From a bacterium A37T11 (GTDB taxonomy: Bacteria > Bacteroidota > Bacteroidia > Sphingobacteriales > Sphingobacteriaceae), in the NCBI GenBank assembly GCA_900109895.1, contig FOBR01000006.1:62001-126000 (forward strand): a DNA stretch of 64,000 nucleotides. The letters are read 5' to 3'. The notes below the pieces were generated by a model. The model saw only the letters and a list, made by a program, of their open reading frames with translations. It did no database searches and was not told the DNA's origin. Positions 17,596 through 25,515 of the stretch are shown here, in pieces (within the stretch, counting starts at the first letter, position 1; each line of letters starts with the position of its first letter). The position numbers were made by a program, and so were the translations under genes.

Positions 17596-17928
17596 TTAAT
17601 AAGTGGCCTGTCCGATCTCCAGCTTATAGATTTTATCTTCCCCATCCAAATAGAACTTGAAATAGGTTTTAAAGTCACCCCATTGATCGCTGTGGAAGCG
17701 ACCATAAATCATCAGGCCTCCATCTGCTATCTTATCAAGATGTGTAAAACGCTCGTGGCCCAAGTTCTGACCAAAAAATGCCTGGAAATCAATTCGCCTG
17801 CCATCGTCATAAAATTCGGCATGCTTGGCAAACAAAGCAAACCAAGCTTTCTTATCACCTGCTTGCAGAGCATCAATTGCCGCTTTTACCACCGGATGAC
17901 TGATTTTTTTAGTGTTTACGGTATCCAT
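17596..17928 (-). CDS. NTF2/SnoaL-like family protein
   Basis: This 110-residue soluble protein has an alpha-helical start (HPVVKAAIDALQAGDKKAWFALFAKHAEFYDDG) followed by beta strands (GLMIYGRFHSDQWGDFKTYFKFYLD, KIYKLEIGQATY). This is the classic cone-shaped NTF2-like fold. These proteins act as small-ligand enzymes or binding proteins; nothing visible shows which. It has no signal peptide. It lies 33 bases beyond the 3' end of tRNA-Val on the same strand and could lie in that transcript. Function unknown. Confidence 0.8.
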   Translation of the reverse strand: MDTVNTKKISHPVVKAAIDALQAGDKKAWFALFAKHAEFYDDGRRIDFQAFFGQNLGHERFTHLDKIADGGLMIYGRFHSDQWGDFKTYFKFYLDGEDKIYKLEIGQATY

Positions 17929-17961
17929 ATAATGTCAGATAAACAGATGCATTTGGCTATG

Positions 17962-18036
17962 TGGGAAATACTGGGCTCGAACCAGTGACCCCTACCTTGT
18001 CGAGGTAGTGCTCTAAACCAACTGAGCTAATTTCCC
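17962..18036 (-). tRNA. tRNA-Val (anticodon GAC)
   Basis: A full 75-base cloverleaf is visible on the minus strand. The acceptor stem is GGGAAAT/ATTTCCC with discriminator A, the D stem GCTC/GAGC, the anticodon stem CTACC/GGTAG, and the T arm ACTGG-TTCGAGC-CCAGT. The anticodon loop TCGACAA places GAC at positions 34-36, reading GUC (Val). Position 33 is C instead of the nearly universal U. CCA is not encoded. It lies 56 bases after the cytochrome c gene stop. Confidence 0.93.
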
Positions 18037-18092
18037 ATTTCTCGGTTATGAGATTACAAAAATAGTATAATTTTCGATTTCTAGTATTTTCT

Positions 18093-18500
18093 TTAATTAT
18101 ACTTTCGTACCATCCTAACTTCTTGTTCAGAAAGGCTGTCTGCACGGTTTCCAAAACTATTTCTAATATATGACAGAACGTTTGCTATTTCCTGGTCGCT
18201 TAAAAATCCGTGCGGTGGCATGGCATTACTGTAGCGCTTGCCATTGACCAGCAATCCCTCATTTGAACCTTTCAATACGATGTTCACAATGCGGGCTTTA
18301 TTGCCCAATACATATTCAGAACCTTTTAAAGGAGGATTAATACCTTCCAGGCCATTTCCATTTGTTTGATGACAGGGAAGGCAATATTGTTCATAAATCT
18401 TCTTTCCGCTACGGACGACCTTACGGGTATTTTGAACAGGGTTCGGACTTGCACAAGACAGCCAAAGACATGACAGCACCAGGCTTAAACGGTTAATCAT
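18093..18500 (-). CDS. c-type cytochrome, lipoprotein-like (dehydrogenase electron acceptor)
   Basis: This 135-residue class I cytochrome c has an N-terminal hydrophobic signal with a possible lipobox (LWLSC, Cys 17). The heme-binding motif is C40-L-P-C43-H44 (EQYCLPCHQTNGNG). A likely methionine ligand lies in SNAMPPHGFLSD, followed by the C-terminal helix DQEIANVLSYIRNSF. It overlaps the 3' end of the subunit-3-like gene by 8 bases and is the last gene of the GMC operon, so it probably accepts electrons from the GMC flavoprotein. It should be anchored in the periplasm. Confidence 0.92.
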   Translation of the reverse strand: MINRLSLVLSCLWLSCASPNPVQNTRKVVRSGKKIYEQYCLPCHQTNGNGLEGINPPLKGSEYVLGNKARIVNIVLKGSNEGLLVNGKRYSNAMPPHGFLSDQEIANVLSYIRNSFGNRADSLSEQEVRMVRKYN

Positions 18501-19128
18501 TCATGGTAAAGCCATATTGATCTAATACGTCTTTAGGAACACCATCCCAAATTCCAGGTAGATTTCCTACATATCCGATATCCTTTACGCCAATTTCACT
18601 GGTATAAAATCCGGAAAGCGTCAATTCGCGCATTCGACTAAAAAAACTTACACCTTGCTGCATACCGGGTTTTGCTTGTGCAGGATAGGCAATCTGATCC
18701 ACCAAAGCTATCTGATCTTTTTCGCTGCAATCGGCAAAAGCTTTTCCATAACTTTTAAATGCCTGCACATCCAACCATTTCAATCCGCCACGCATGGGTA
18801 TTTGATGGTCTGGCATATCCTTTACGATAAACTCAATAAATGCTGGCACACCCGCTTCAGAGGCACTTCCAGATACCGCATCCTTTGGAATAATTATATC
18901 GGCAAGAACGGTGATGGTCGCCATTTCGTGCTCATTAAAAAAATGTTCAGCATTTAGTTTATTGTTCCTTTCCTGCTCAAAATCCTGCACGCCCGGAAGT
19001 TTTTCAGGAACCTTTACGGTGGCCCCTTTATCGGCATTCGTTTTTGTTTCAGGACCACATGAACTGATCAGCAGGCCTGTGCCTGCGGCCGCCAGCCCCA
19101 ATGCTTTAAGCGTTTCTCTTCTGTTCAT
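18493..19128 (-). CDS. gluconate 2-dehydrogenase subunit 3 family protein
   Basis: This 211-residue protein starts with a twin-arginine signal (MNRRETLKALGLAAAG) followed by a lipobox-like LLISSCG (Cys 24), so it is probably exported folded by Tat and lipid-anchored. The rest matches the small subunit of GMC-type dehydrogenases: FFNEHEMATITVLADIIIPK, AGVPAFIEFIVKDMP and a DIGYVGNLPGIWDG C-terminal segment. In characterised members this subunit helps maturation and export of the large flavoprotein, which lacks its own signal. It lies 6 bases after the GMC gene and overlaps the cytochrome gene by 8 bases. Confidence 0.93.
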   Translation of the reverse strand: MNRRETLKALGLAAAGTGLLISSCGPETKTNADKGATVKVPEKLPGVQDFEQERNNKLNAEHFFNEHEMATITVLADIIIPKDAVSGSASEAGVPAFIEFIVKDMPDHQIPMRGGLKWLDVQAFKSYGKAFADCSEKDQIALVDQIAYPAQAKPGMQQGVSFFSRMRELTLSGFYTSEIGVKDIGYVGNLPGIWDGVPKDVLDQYGFTMND

Positions 19129-19134
19129 AATACC

Positions 19135-20874
19135 TTATCCGATGTTCAATTTGTTTTTTTGTTCCAAAATATAATCTGCAGTACGCATGGAAAGCGCCAA
19201 AATGGACCAGGTTAGGTTTTTGTCGCCCTGTTGTACAAATGGGGCCGCATCCACCACAAACAGGTTTTGGCAATCATGTGACTGGCAGTATTTATTAAGC
19301 ACTGAATTTTTAGGGTCATTACCCATGCGGGTTGTTCCCCCTTCATGAATGATCTTACCAGGCGTCTCCAGTCCATAGGAGCTGTCCGGGCCCGGAATGT
19401 TTGATGTGATAATGGCGCCCATTTCATGCATAATGGACTGAAAAGTTTCTTGCATGTGTTTAGCCTGTGCAACTTCTTCCGCAGCCCACTTATAATGGAA
19501 ACGCAAAACCGGAATTCCAAATTTATCTACTTTGGCAGGGTCTATTTCACAATAGTTGTCTTTACGAGCAAGTGCGGTGCCTCGGCCGGCCATCCCTACG
19601 TTTGCTCCGTAAAAACGTCGGGCGTCTTCTTTCAGGGATTGCCCATAACCACCCTGTGCTTTCTTTTGGCCATCCTTGCCTGGTACCAGGTGATTAACTG
19701 CTGGCACCCAGTTCAAATAGCCATAAGAAGGCATATGCAACCCACCTCCATATTCGATGTGGTAGCCCCTGGGGAAATTTAGCTTTTTGTTGTCCAGCCA
19801 CCAAGGCGAATAGATATGGACACTCCCCGCCCCATCTTCATTATAACGTTTACGGTCTAATAACTGAGGCAGAAAGCCCCCAAGACTTGAACCTGTTGAA
19901 TCGTGCAGGTAACGCCCTACCAGCCCACTACTATTACCAAGACCTGCCGGATGTGCAGCGGATTTTGAATTAAGCAGGAGCCGGGCGCTTTCGCAGGCAC
20001 TAGCCCCCAAAATCACCATTTTTCCTTTTACGGTGTACTCCTGCAGGTCGTTTTTATCTACATAGGAAACCCCAGTTGCCAGCCCTTCATCATTGGTTAG
20101 GACTTCTCGCACCATCGCATTATCAAGAACGGTCAGATTACCTGTCTTAATAGCCGGAATCACCAAACAGGAAGAGGATGAAAAATCACCGTATACTTTA
20201 CAAGATCTTCCGCATTGTCCGCAAAAAAAACAAGTACCTCTGCCTTCTGATCCGGCTAATGCTTCCGTCAGCACTGCACCGCGGCCAGCAATCACCATTA
20301 CACCAGCCTTTTTTGCGCCCTTTTTTATAAAAAGCTCGTTCAGGCGTGGTTTAGGAGGCTTCAGAAATATTCCGTCAGGTTCATTGTGCAAGCCTTCTTT
20401 AGTACCATATACCCCAATCATACGGTCTACCCGATCATAAAACGGTTTTAATTCATCATAGGTAATGGGCCATTCATCGGTTACTCCATCTTTTGGTTTA
20501 AAATCATCGGGCCCCATCCGTAGCGATATACGCCCCCAATGATTGGTGCGCCCACCCAGCATCCGGGCCCTGAACCAATCAAAATCTGTACCTGCAGCTG
20601 TAGTATATGGCTCACCTTCTAATTCCCATCCACCATAGGCCGCATCAAAATCGCCGAATGGTCGGATCGTTGAGGCACCCCGGCGGGGCGATTCCCAAGG
20701 CATGCGCAATTGCAGTGAATCTTTCGCCGGGTCAAAAAATGGACCCGCCTCAAGCATCAATACTTTTAAGCCTGCTTTAGCCAGGATATAACCAGCCATT
20801 CCTCCTCCTGCTCCAGATCCTACGATCACCGCATCGTATACAGTAGGGTTTTCTTTTATTTGGTAACTAGCCAT
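19135..20874 (-). CDS. GMC-family FAD-dependent oxidoreductase (large subunit)
   Basis: This 579-residue flavoprotein has the FAD-binding motif at residues 19-24 (VGSGAGGGMAGYILAK) with LMLEAGPFFD after it. GRTNHWGRISLRM and a C-terminal IIHEGGTTRMGNDPKNSV with VVDAAPFVQQGDKN follow the gluconate/glucoside dehydrogenase branch of the GMC family. A cysteine cluster C215-FF-C218-GQ-C221-GRS-C225 is a candidate iron-sulfur site, as known for related three-subunit FAD glucose dehydrogenases. No signal peptide is present, so export with the Tat-signal subunit is likely. Substrate is probably a sugar or glycoside; which one is not shown. Confidence 0.94.
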   Translation of the reverse strand: MASYQIKENPTVYDAVIVGSGAGGGMAGYILAKAGLKVLMLEAGPFFDPAKDSLQLRMPWESPRRGASTIRPFGDFDAAYGGWELEGEPYTTAAGTDFDWFRARMLGGRTNHWGRISLRMGPDDFKPKDGVTDEWPITYDELKPFYDRVDRMIGVYGTKEGLHNEPDGIFLKPPKPRLNELFIKKGAKKAGVMVIAGRGAVLTEALAGSEGRGTCFFCGQCGRSCKVYGDFSSSSCLVIPAIKTGNLTVLDNAMVREVLTNDEGLATGVSYVDKNDLQEYTVKGKMVILGASACESARLLLNSKSAAHPAGLGNSSGLVGRYLHDSTGSSLGGFLPQLLDRKRYNEDGAGSVHIYSPWWLDNKKLNFPRGYHIEYGGGLHMPSYGYLNWVPAVNHLVPGKDGQKKAQGGYGQSLKEDARRFYGANVGMAGRGTALARKDNYCEIDPAKVDKFGIPVLRFHYKWAAEEVAQAKHMQETFQSIMHEMGAIITSNIPGPDSSYGLETPGKIIHEGGTTRMGNDPKNSVLNKYCQSHDCQNLFVVDAAPFVQQGDKNLTWSILALSMRTADYILEQKNKLNIG

Positions 20875-20976
20875 GCATAGCCACCTCGTTGGACATATTG
20901 TTGGTCTTCATCAATTATCTGTTTCTGGTAAGGCCATATTTGGCTGGTCATACCCTTATTGTTTATTTTAGTTGAC

Positions 20977-20984
20977 CAAATATA
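20977..20984 (-). promoter_or_regulatory. candidate -7 element for the GMC operon
   Basis: On the minus strand TATATTTG matches TAnnTTTG, about 100 bases before the GMC start codon. No clear TTTG sits at the -33 distance. The leader would be long and unstructured as far as I can see. Confidence 0.35.
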
Positions 20985-21151
20985 GAGAAAGTTTTAGAAA
21001 AACGGAAAGTTAGTTTTATTTGTCACATTATTAATAGAATTATTTTACCGTCAATTAATTAAATATAGAAATTATAATTGATTAAATAATATTGAGCTTA
21101 TATACCAGCGCTTTGTCAGTGAAACGTAGGACTTTTCAAGCGACCAAAGCA

Positions 21152-21234
21152 AATGGTTAAATGGCTACAGCCTCACTGGCAATAGTTGGGTTCCACGCAT
21201 TTTGTACCTCCTATTTCCGCAGCATTTAACCATT
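21152..21234. repeat. inverted repeat with 12-base perfect arms in a 539-base gap
   Basis: AATGGTTAAATG (21152-21163) and CATTTAACCATT (21223-21234) are exact reverse complements separated by 59 bases. The spacer is richer in G/C than its surroundings. A second, smaller pair (GCTTTG ... CAAAGC, about 21110-21150) sits just upstream. No open frame, transposase or target-site duplication is evident. The rest of the gap 20875-21413 is AT-rich with no recognisable gene. Confidence 0.6.
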
Positions 21235-21413
21235 CATAGAGCCTATGCAAATGATCAATAATCTAAAGCCTATATCATTATTAATACTCGTTATTATGCT
21301 AATTTTATTTTTTTAGCTCATTCGTGTTCAAATCTATAAATTACGGATGTCTTGTCGGATACAATTAATTTAGAAATTACGTTTACTGCATAAAAAAGAA
21401 TACTTTTGACTGC

Positions 21414-22301
21414 ATGGAACTAATATCCAAAAAACCTTCCTCTGAGGCAATCAGGGCAACCCAGTTAGGCATTTTTGTTAGCGTCGGGCTAATTCTGATC
21501 AAAGGCCTCTCAGGGTATTTTGGCCATTCATATGCCCTTATTGCTGATGCGACAGAATCCGGAGCGGACGTTCTTAGTTCCGGCTTGCTATGGCTGGCAC
21601 TGATGTATTCTCAGCGGCCGGCTGACCAGGGGCACCCATATGGGCATGGCAAGGCTGAACCTGTCGCCGCTGCTTTGATTGGCTTGTTCTTAATTGCGGC
21701 AGCAATTTGGATTGGTTGGAATGCTGTTCACTATATTAGAACCCCACATACTCTGCCGAAAAGCTTTACTTTAATCGTGTTGTTAATCGTCATTATTATT
21801 AAAGAACTTTTGTTTAGATATGTGATGCGTATTGGAAAACGCCTAAATAGCCAAGCCGTTAAAGCTGACGCTTATCATCACCGCAGTGATGCCATTACAT
21901 CAATCGCTGCACTTTTAGGAATAAGCGTGGCCTTATATTTCGGAAAAGGTTATGAAGGGGCTGATGATTGGGCTGCTCTGCTGGCCTGTTTATTTATAGT
22001 ATATAATGCATTTCATATTATCCGGCCGGCATTCCGGGAGATCATGGATGCTGCACCATCACCGGAAATCATTTCACATATATCACAGATCGCTTCGTTA
22101 CATCCGGATGTTAAAAAAGTGGAAAAATGTATTGTGCGAAAAATGGGTCTTGACTATTTTGTGGACATGCACATTGAAGTCGATGGAACGATCAATGTGT
22201 TCCATTCACACGAAATTGCACACCAGGTTAAAGACTCCCTGCTCACAGCACCTTTGCATATTAGAGACGTCATCATTCACGTGGAGCCAAACACACCCTA
22301 A
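21414..22301 (+). CDS. cation diffusion facilitator family metal transporter
   Basis: This 295-residue inner-membrane protein has about six hydrophobic segments. The metal site in helix 2 reads ALIADATESGADVLSSG (D45, D52), the intervening loop is QGHPYGHGKAEPVAA, and the helix 5 site reads KADAYHHRSDAITS. These define the CDF family, which exports divalent metals (Zn, Mn, Fe, Co) by proton antiport. The C-terminal ferredoxin-like cytoplasmic domain (about residues 215-290) includes FVDMHIEVDGTINVFHSHEI. The exact metal cannot be read from sequence alone. It stops 3 bases before the stop of the convergent lipoprotein gene. Confidence 0.95.
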   Translation: MELISKKPSSEAIRATQLGIFVSVGLILIKGLSGYFGHSYALIADATESGADVLSSGLLWLALMYSQRPADQGHPYGHGKAEPVAAALIGLFLIAAAIWIGWNAVHYIRTPHTLPKSFTLIVLLIVIIIKELLFRYVMRIGKRLNSQAVKADAYHHRSDAITSIAALLGISVALYFGKGYEGADDWAALLACLFIVYNAFHIIRPAFREIMDAAPSPEIISHISQIASLHPDVKKVEKCIVRKMGLDYFVDMHIEVDGTINVFHSHEIAHQVKDSLLTAPLHIRDVIIHVEPNTP

Positions 22302-22304
22302 AGC

Positions 22305-22919
22305 TCACTCCATGAAAGCTTGTACGATTGATAGCCGTTGCTGCGCATCTTTTTCCTGAAACTCTATTTCTTTTTTATACGTATCAAAAGTAAAAAAGAT
22401 TTCACCGGGGGGTTGAACGCCTTTGTCAAAAAACAGCTTAAAACTATAAGTAGCGGGCTTGCTCACATCAACAGCATTATTATTAGAGGAGAACACCAAG
22501 GGTATAACCTGATCAGACCGCATCTTACCGGAATCTTTCGCGTGCCATAGTTTAGCCAAAGCTGACACAAAACGATCACTTTCAGTGCCCGACCTTTTAA
22601 ATTTAATCACTCCCCTTTTAAATCCATCTTTATCGTTTGGAGACCCGTCTTTATTAATCCCAGCAGGGATCGTTTTATTAATTTGAAGCGTAAAACCAAC
22701 TGTATCTTTCCCATATAATCCCTTTACCTGATAAGAGATAGATGAATCCCCTGCTGTTTTATCGAGCAACTTAAGATATATGGAAGTTGCATTAACTGTA
22801 TCCCTGGCAATGGGATACAATTTTACAGCCCCGGCTTTGGATCCTCCGGATTTAGGAGTATTGTTACATGCTGACAGTATTATCATGGAAGATGCAACGA
22901 TGACGATAAAACGGCTCAT
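22305..22919 (-). CDS. lipoprotein of unknown function
   Basis: This 204-residue protein begins with a lipoprotein signal (FIVIVASSMIILSACNN, Cys 18). The body is predicted beta-rich (SIYLKLLDKTAGDSSISYQV, VGFTLQINKTIPAGINKDGS, ATYSFKLFFDKGVQPPGEIF) and ends with a helix. I do not recognise the family. It converges with the CDF gene, leaving only 3 bases between stops and no terminator. It lies 46 bases after the response regulator stop on the same strand and may be co-transcribed with the two-component genes. Confidence 0.75.
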   Translation of the reverse strand: MSRFIVIVASSMIILSACNNTPKSGGSKAGAVKLYPIARDTVNATSIYLKLLDKTAGDSSISYQVKGLYGKDTVGFTLQINKTIPAGINKDGSPNDKDGFKRGVIKFKRSGTESDRFVSALAKLWHAKDSGKMRSDQVIPLVFSSNNNAVDVSKPATYSFKLFFDKGVQPPGEIFFTFDTYKKEIEFQEKDAQQRLSIVQAFME

Positions 22920-22965
22920 AAAATTCTCTATTTTAAGTTTACATTTTTAACAAAGATAGCTAAGA

Positions 22966-23682
22966 TTAATCTATCTTCAATAAAAAGCCTACTCCGTACA
23001 CATTTTCGATCCTAACATTCGATGATTGACGGAATAGCTTTCTGAGTCTCGAAATAAACACATCCAAACTACGGCCCAGAAAATAGTCGTTGTCACCCCA
23101 GAGATCTTTTAAAATTGTTTCCCGCTTTAGTACTTTACCCTGGTTAAGATAAAAATATTCCAGCAAATCAGTTTCCCGCTTGGTGAGGGTGATAATCTGT
23201 CCATCAGGTAAGGTCAACAATAACCTTGATTTTTCCAGATGCAGATCGCCAATTGCTAGGGATTCTTGTATAGAGGGTGCCGGGATTTCATTATTTGAAA
23301 CTTGATGTTTGAGCATATTTTGTAAAAGCAGCACTAATTCATCCACATCAAAAGGTTTAGTAATATAATTAACTGCGCCCATCTTCAAGCCCCTTAAACG
23401 GTCATTTTTTTCCTTTCGCGCAGTAAGAAATACTAAATAAACGGCTGGATTTATTTCCAGCATTTTTTCTGCCAGGTCAAAACCATCCATATCCGGCAGC
23501 TGTATATCAATAATAATGATGTTATAACCTGGAGATGCCGTTAAAAAAGACTGAAGTGCTGGCTGTGCAGCAGTTGTCCAGTCGACGTGCAAATCCATAA
23601 GTTCTAAGTATTGTTTAGTGACATTTCCCAAATCTATCTCATCTTCTACGTAAAGAAGTTTGGCCTTGGTGGTTTCCATCAT
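22966..23682 (-). CDS. OmpR-family response regulator (RprY-like)
   Basis: This 238-residue regulator has a receiver domain (about residues 8-125) with acidic pair E13-D14, phospho-acceptor D59 (IIIIDIQLPDMDG), the switch Thr in VFLTARKEK and the conserved Lys in NYITKPFD. The C-terminal winged-helix domain shows LTKRETDLLEYFYLNQGKVL and GRSLDVFISRLRKLF. It is paired with the histidine kinase gene 19 bases upstream, and the pair sits divergently beside the AT-rich SusC/SusD array, making that array a plausible target. The Bacteroidota RprXY-type pairing is the closest I can name. Confidence 0.95.
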   Translation of the reverse strand: MMETTKAKLLYVEDEIDLGNVTKQYLELMDLHVDWTTAAQPALQSFLTASPGYNIIIIDIQLPDMDGFDLAEKMLEINPAVYLVFLTARKEKNDRLRGLKMGAVNYITKPFDVDELVLLLQNMLKHQVSNNEIPAPSIQESLAIGDLHLEKSRLLLTLPDGQIITLTKRETDLLEYFYLNQGKVLKRETILKDLWGDNDYFLGRSLDVFISRLRKLFRQSSNVRIENVYGVGFLLKID

Positions 23683-23701
23683 CTATTTTTTTTAGCCGCT
23701 T

Positions 23702-25090
23702 TTAGGAAATGTAGATAACAAAATTACTACCTACATTGATTTCACTTTTTACACTCATTTTCCATCCATGCACCCTAATACATTGCTGGGCATAATATAA
23801 ACCCAAACCTAAGCCTGATACATGAGTCATTTGTTTTTTGTTAGCCCTATAAAATTTATCAAAAATATATTTTACAGTGTCTCCTTCCATACCAACTCCA
23901 TTATCTGAAATCTGTACTTGTAATTCGCCCTTCTCAATCATCGCTTTTATAACAATACTTTTTTCAACTTTATCATTATATTTTACTGCATTATCAAATA
24001 TATTAAATACCATTGTAGTAAACCAAAATCTATTGAGCGAAATCACATAATCGTGCATTCCATCTAATTCAAGATAAATGTCGGTTGTGCCATCCAAAAT
24101 TTTCAATTTGTAATCTTGGACTATCTCGAAAAGTAATTCTTCAAGTAAAACTTCTTCCTTTTCCAAATTAACATTATCCATACGTGTAATATCCAGTACC
24201 TGACTAAAAAGAGTTTCTAAACGTTTTGATTGCCTAAATATAACTTCAGTGAGGCTTTTTACCCGGTCTTTATTATCCAGCACCTTATCATTCTGAAGAT
24301 TTTTATTAGCGACCATAATAGTTGATATCGGGGTATGAAATTCATGGGTAATGCTATTAACAAAATCCGTTTTAAGATCTGCCAACTGCTTTTGCCGCTC
24401 CCAGTTACGATAAGTAACCAAAAAAACCACAAAAACTAAGGCTATAGATGATAAAGTGAGTATAACAATCGGAAGCATAGTCTTAATTATTTCCAATAGT
24501 CTATTATTACGGTCTGCATAAAGGGAAAATGAAACGCAATAATTATAATCCTTAGGCGAGGAAACTGTGATACTGGTAATCATATTTTGAGCTACAGGAG
24601 AATCTAAATCTCCATCAATAATGAAACCATGAGGAGCACTACTATTGAAGATATCAACAGTTCTACTCCCTCCAAATGTTTCTTTAATGGAATTTACTGT
24701 CAGCAAATAACGAAGATTGGAGTCTAAACTATAAGCTTTTTTCATTGCTAAAAAAATGCTGTCCATATTGGAATGTTTTCTTAAATCAACAAACAAATTA
24801 ATTAACATTTCCTTTCGATAAGTTTGAAATTTGGGCTTATCAGTCAAAAAAAATTTCTCTGCCTTTTGAATATCTGGCATGATATACTTGTCAAAAATAG
24901 CTTGGGCCCCCGGATACAACTTATCATTTATAATTTTATGGGTATAAAATTTATTGATTAGTTCCTTTTCAGTGACTTTATATTGTTTATCTTTTAAGGT
25001 AAAGGTATTATAGGTTAAATAGAACAAAACAATGAACAATATTATAAAACTTAGCAAGGCAAACCCACGATTATTTAACGAAAACCCCAT
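23702..25090 (-). CDS. sensor histidine kinase
   Basis: This 462-residue membrane kinase has a segment at about residues 9-30, a roughly 180-residue periplasmic sensor region without a named domain, and a second segment at about 207-229 (MLPIVILTLSSIALVFVVFL). The phospho-accepting H249 lies in SITHEFHTPISTIM. The ATPase domain has the N box NIFDNAVKYN, G1 DNGVGME, F box FDKFYRANK and G2 GLGLGLYYAQQC. It is much richer in A/T than its partner regulator. It points away from the SusC gene at 25516, with a 425-base region between holding several palindromes. Confidence 0.95.
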   Translation of the reverse strand: MGFSLNNRGFALLSFIILFIVLFYLTYNTFTLKDKQYKVTEKELINKFYTHKIINDKLYPGAQAIFDKYIMPDIQKAEKFFLTDKPKFQTYRKEMLINLFVDLRKHSNMDSIFLAMKKAYSLDSNLRYLLTVNSIKETFGGSRTVDIFNSSAPHGFIIDGDLDSPVAQNMITSITVSSPKDYNYCVSFSLYADRNNRLLEIIKTMLPIVILTLSSIALVFVVFLVTYRNWERQKQLADLKTDFVNSITHEFHTPISTIMVANKNLQNDKVLDNKDRVKSLTEVIFRQSKRLETLFSQVLDITRMDNVNLEKEEVLLEELLFEIVQDYKLKILDGTTDIYLELDGMHDYVISLNRFWFTTMVFNIFDNAVKYNDKVEKSIVIKAMIEKGELQVQISDNGVGMEGDTVKYIFDKFYRANKKQMTHVSGLGLGLYYAQQCIRVHGWKMSVKSEINVGSNFVIYIS

Positions 25091-25237
25091 TACGATTCAT
25101 TTTTTTTATGAAAATAAATTCATTTTTATAATAATTATAAATATTAACAAAATTTTAACAACTTGTTAGATTTTCATTAACATTCCTGTATTAAAAAAGA
25201 GCTAATTTTACAGCAACAAAAATAATACATAATATCT

Positions 25238-25274
25238 AATGCCATATTTCTATGCATTGAAAATATTTGGCATT
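25238..25274. promoter_or_regulatory. inverted repeat AATGCCA...TGGCATT
   Basis: AATGCCA (25238-25244) and TGGCATT (25268-25274) are exact complements, and an inner ATTT/AAAT extends the dyad. It lies in the 425-base region between the divergent kinase and SusC genes, 148 bases before the kinase start. It could be a regulator-binding site or a leader structure. Confidence 0.4.
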
Positions 25275-25415
25275 TGTTAAAATCGACTCCGACTAAAAAT
25301 TTAATTAAATGAGAAAAATGCAGATATTATACTAAACAAAAATTTTCCTTCACCTATCTGGATGCTTATTTAAAAATAAAGCTAATAGATATTTTGCTTA
25401 ATTGTCTAAAACAAC

Positions 25416-25427
25416 GCAAATATTTGC
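25416..25427. promoter_or_regulatory. perfect 12-base palindrome upstream of the SusC array
   Basis: GCAAATATTTGC is self-complementary and lies 89 bases before the first SusC start. A 6-bp dyad TACTTT/AAAGTA follows at 25441-25458. Such symmetry close to a promoter suggests an operator, and the adjacent response regulator is the obvious candidate binder. No strong -7 box is recognisable here. The remainder of 25091-25515 is AT-rich and non-coding. Confidence 0.45.
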
Positions 25428-25515
25428 AGAATAACAATATTACTTTGCATTAAAAGTAAAATATTTTTAACATTAATATAATTAAACAGCATTTTTATTA
25501 AATAAAATTAAAACT

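Noticed and set aside
17957-18154. 65-codon open frame on the minus strand
   Set aside because: It runs through the whole tRNA-Val gene and the cytochrome 3' flank; the tRNA explains the sequence.
20857-20951. 31-codon possible leader peptide on the minus strand overlapping the GMC start
   Set aside because: It begins with ATG at 20951 and has an ordinary stop, but there is no codon bias, attenuator structure or known parallel for a GMC operon.
21107-21413. Insertion sequence or integron remnant in the gap before the CDF gene
   Set aside because: No transposase fragment, target-site duplication or attachment site could be seen beyond the inverted repeat itself.
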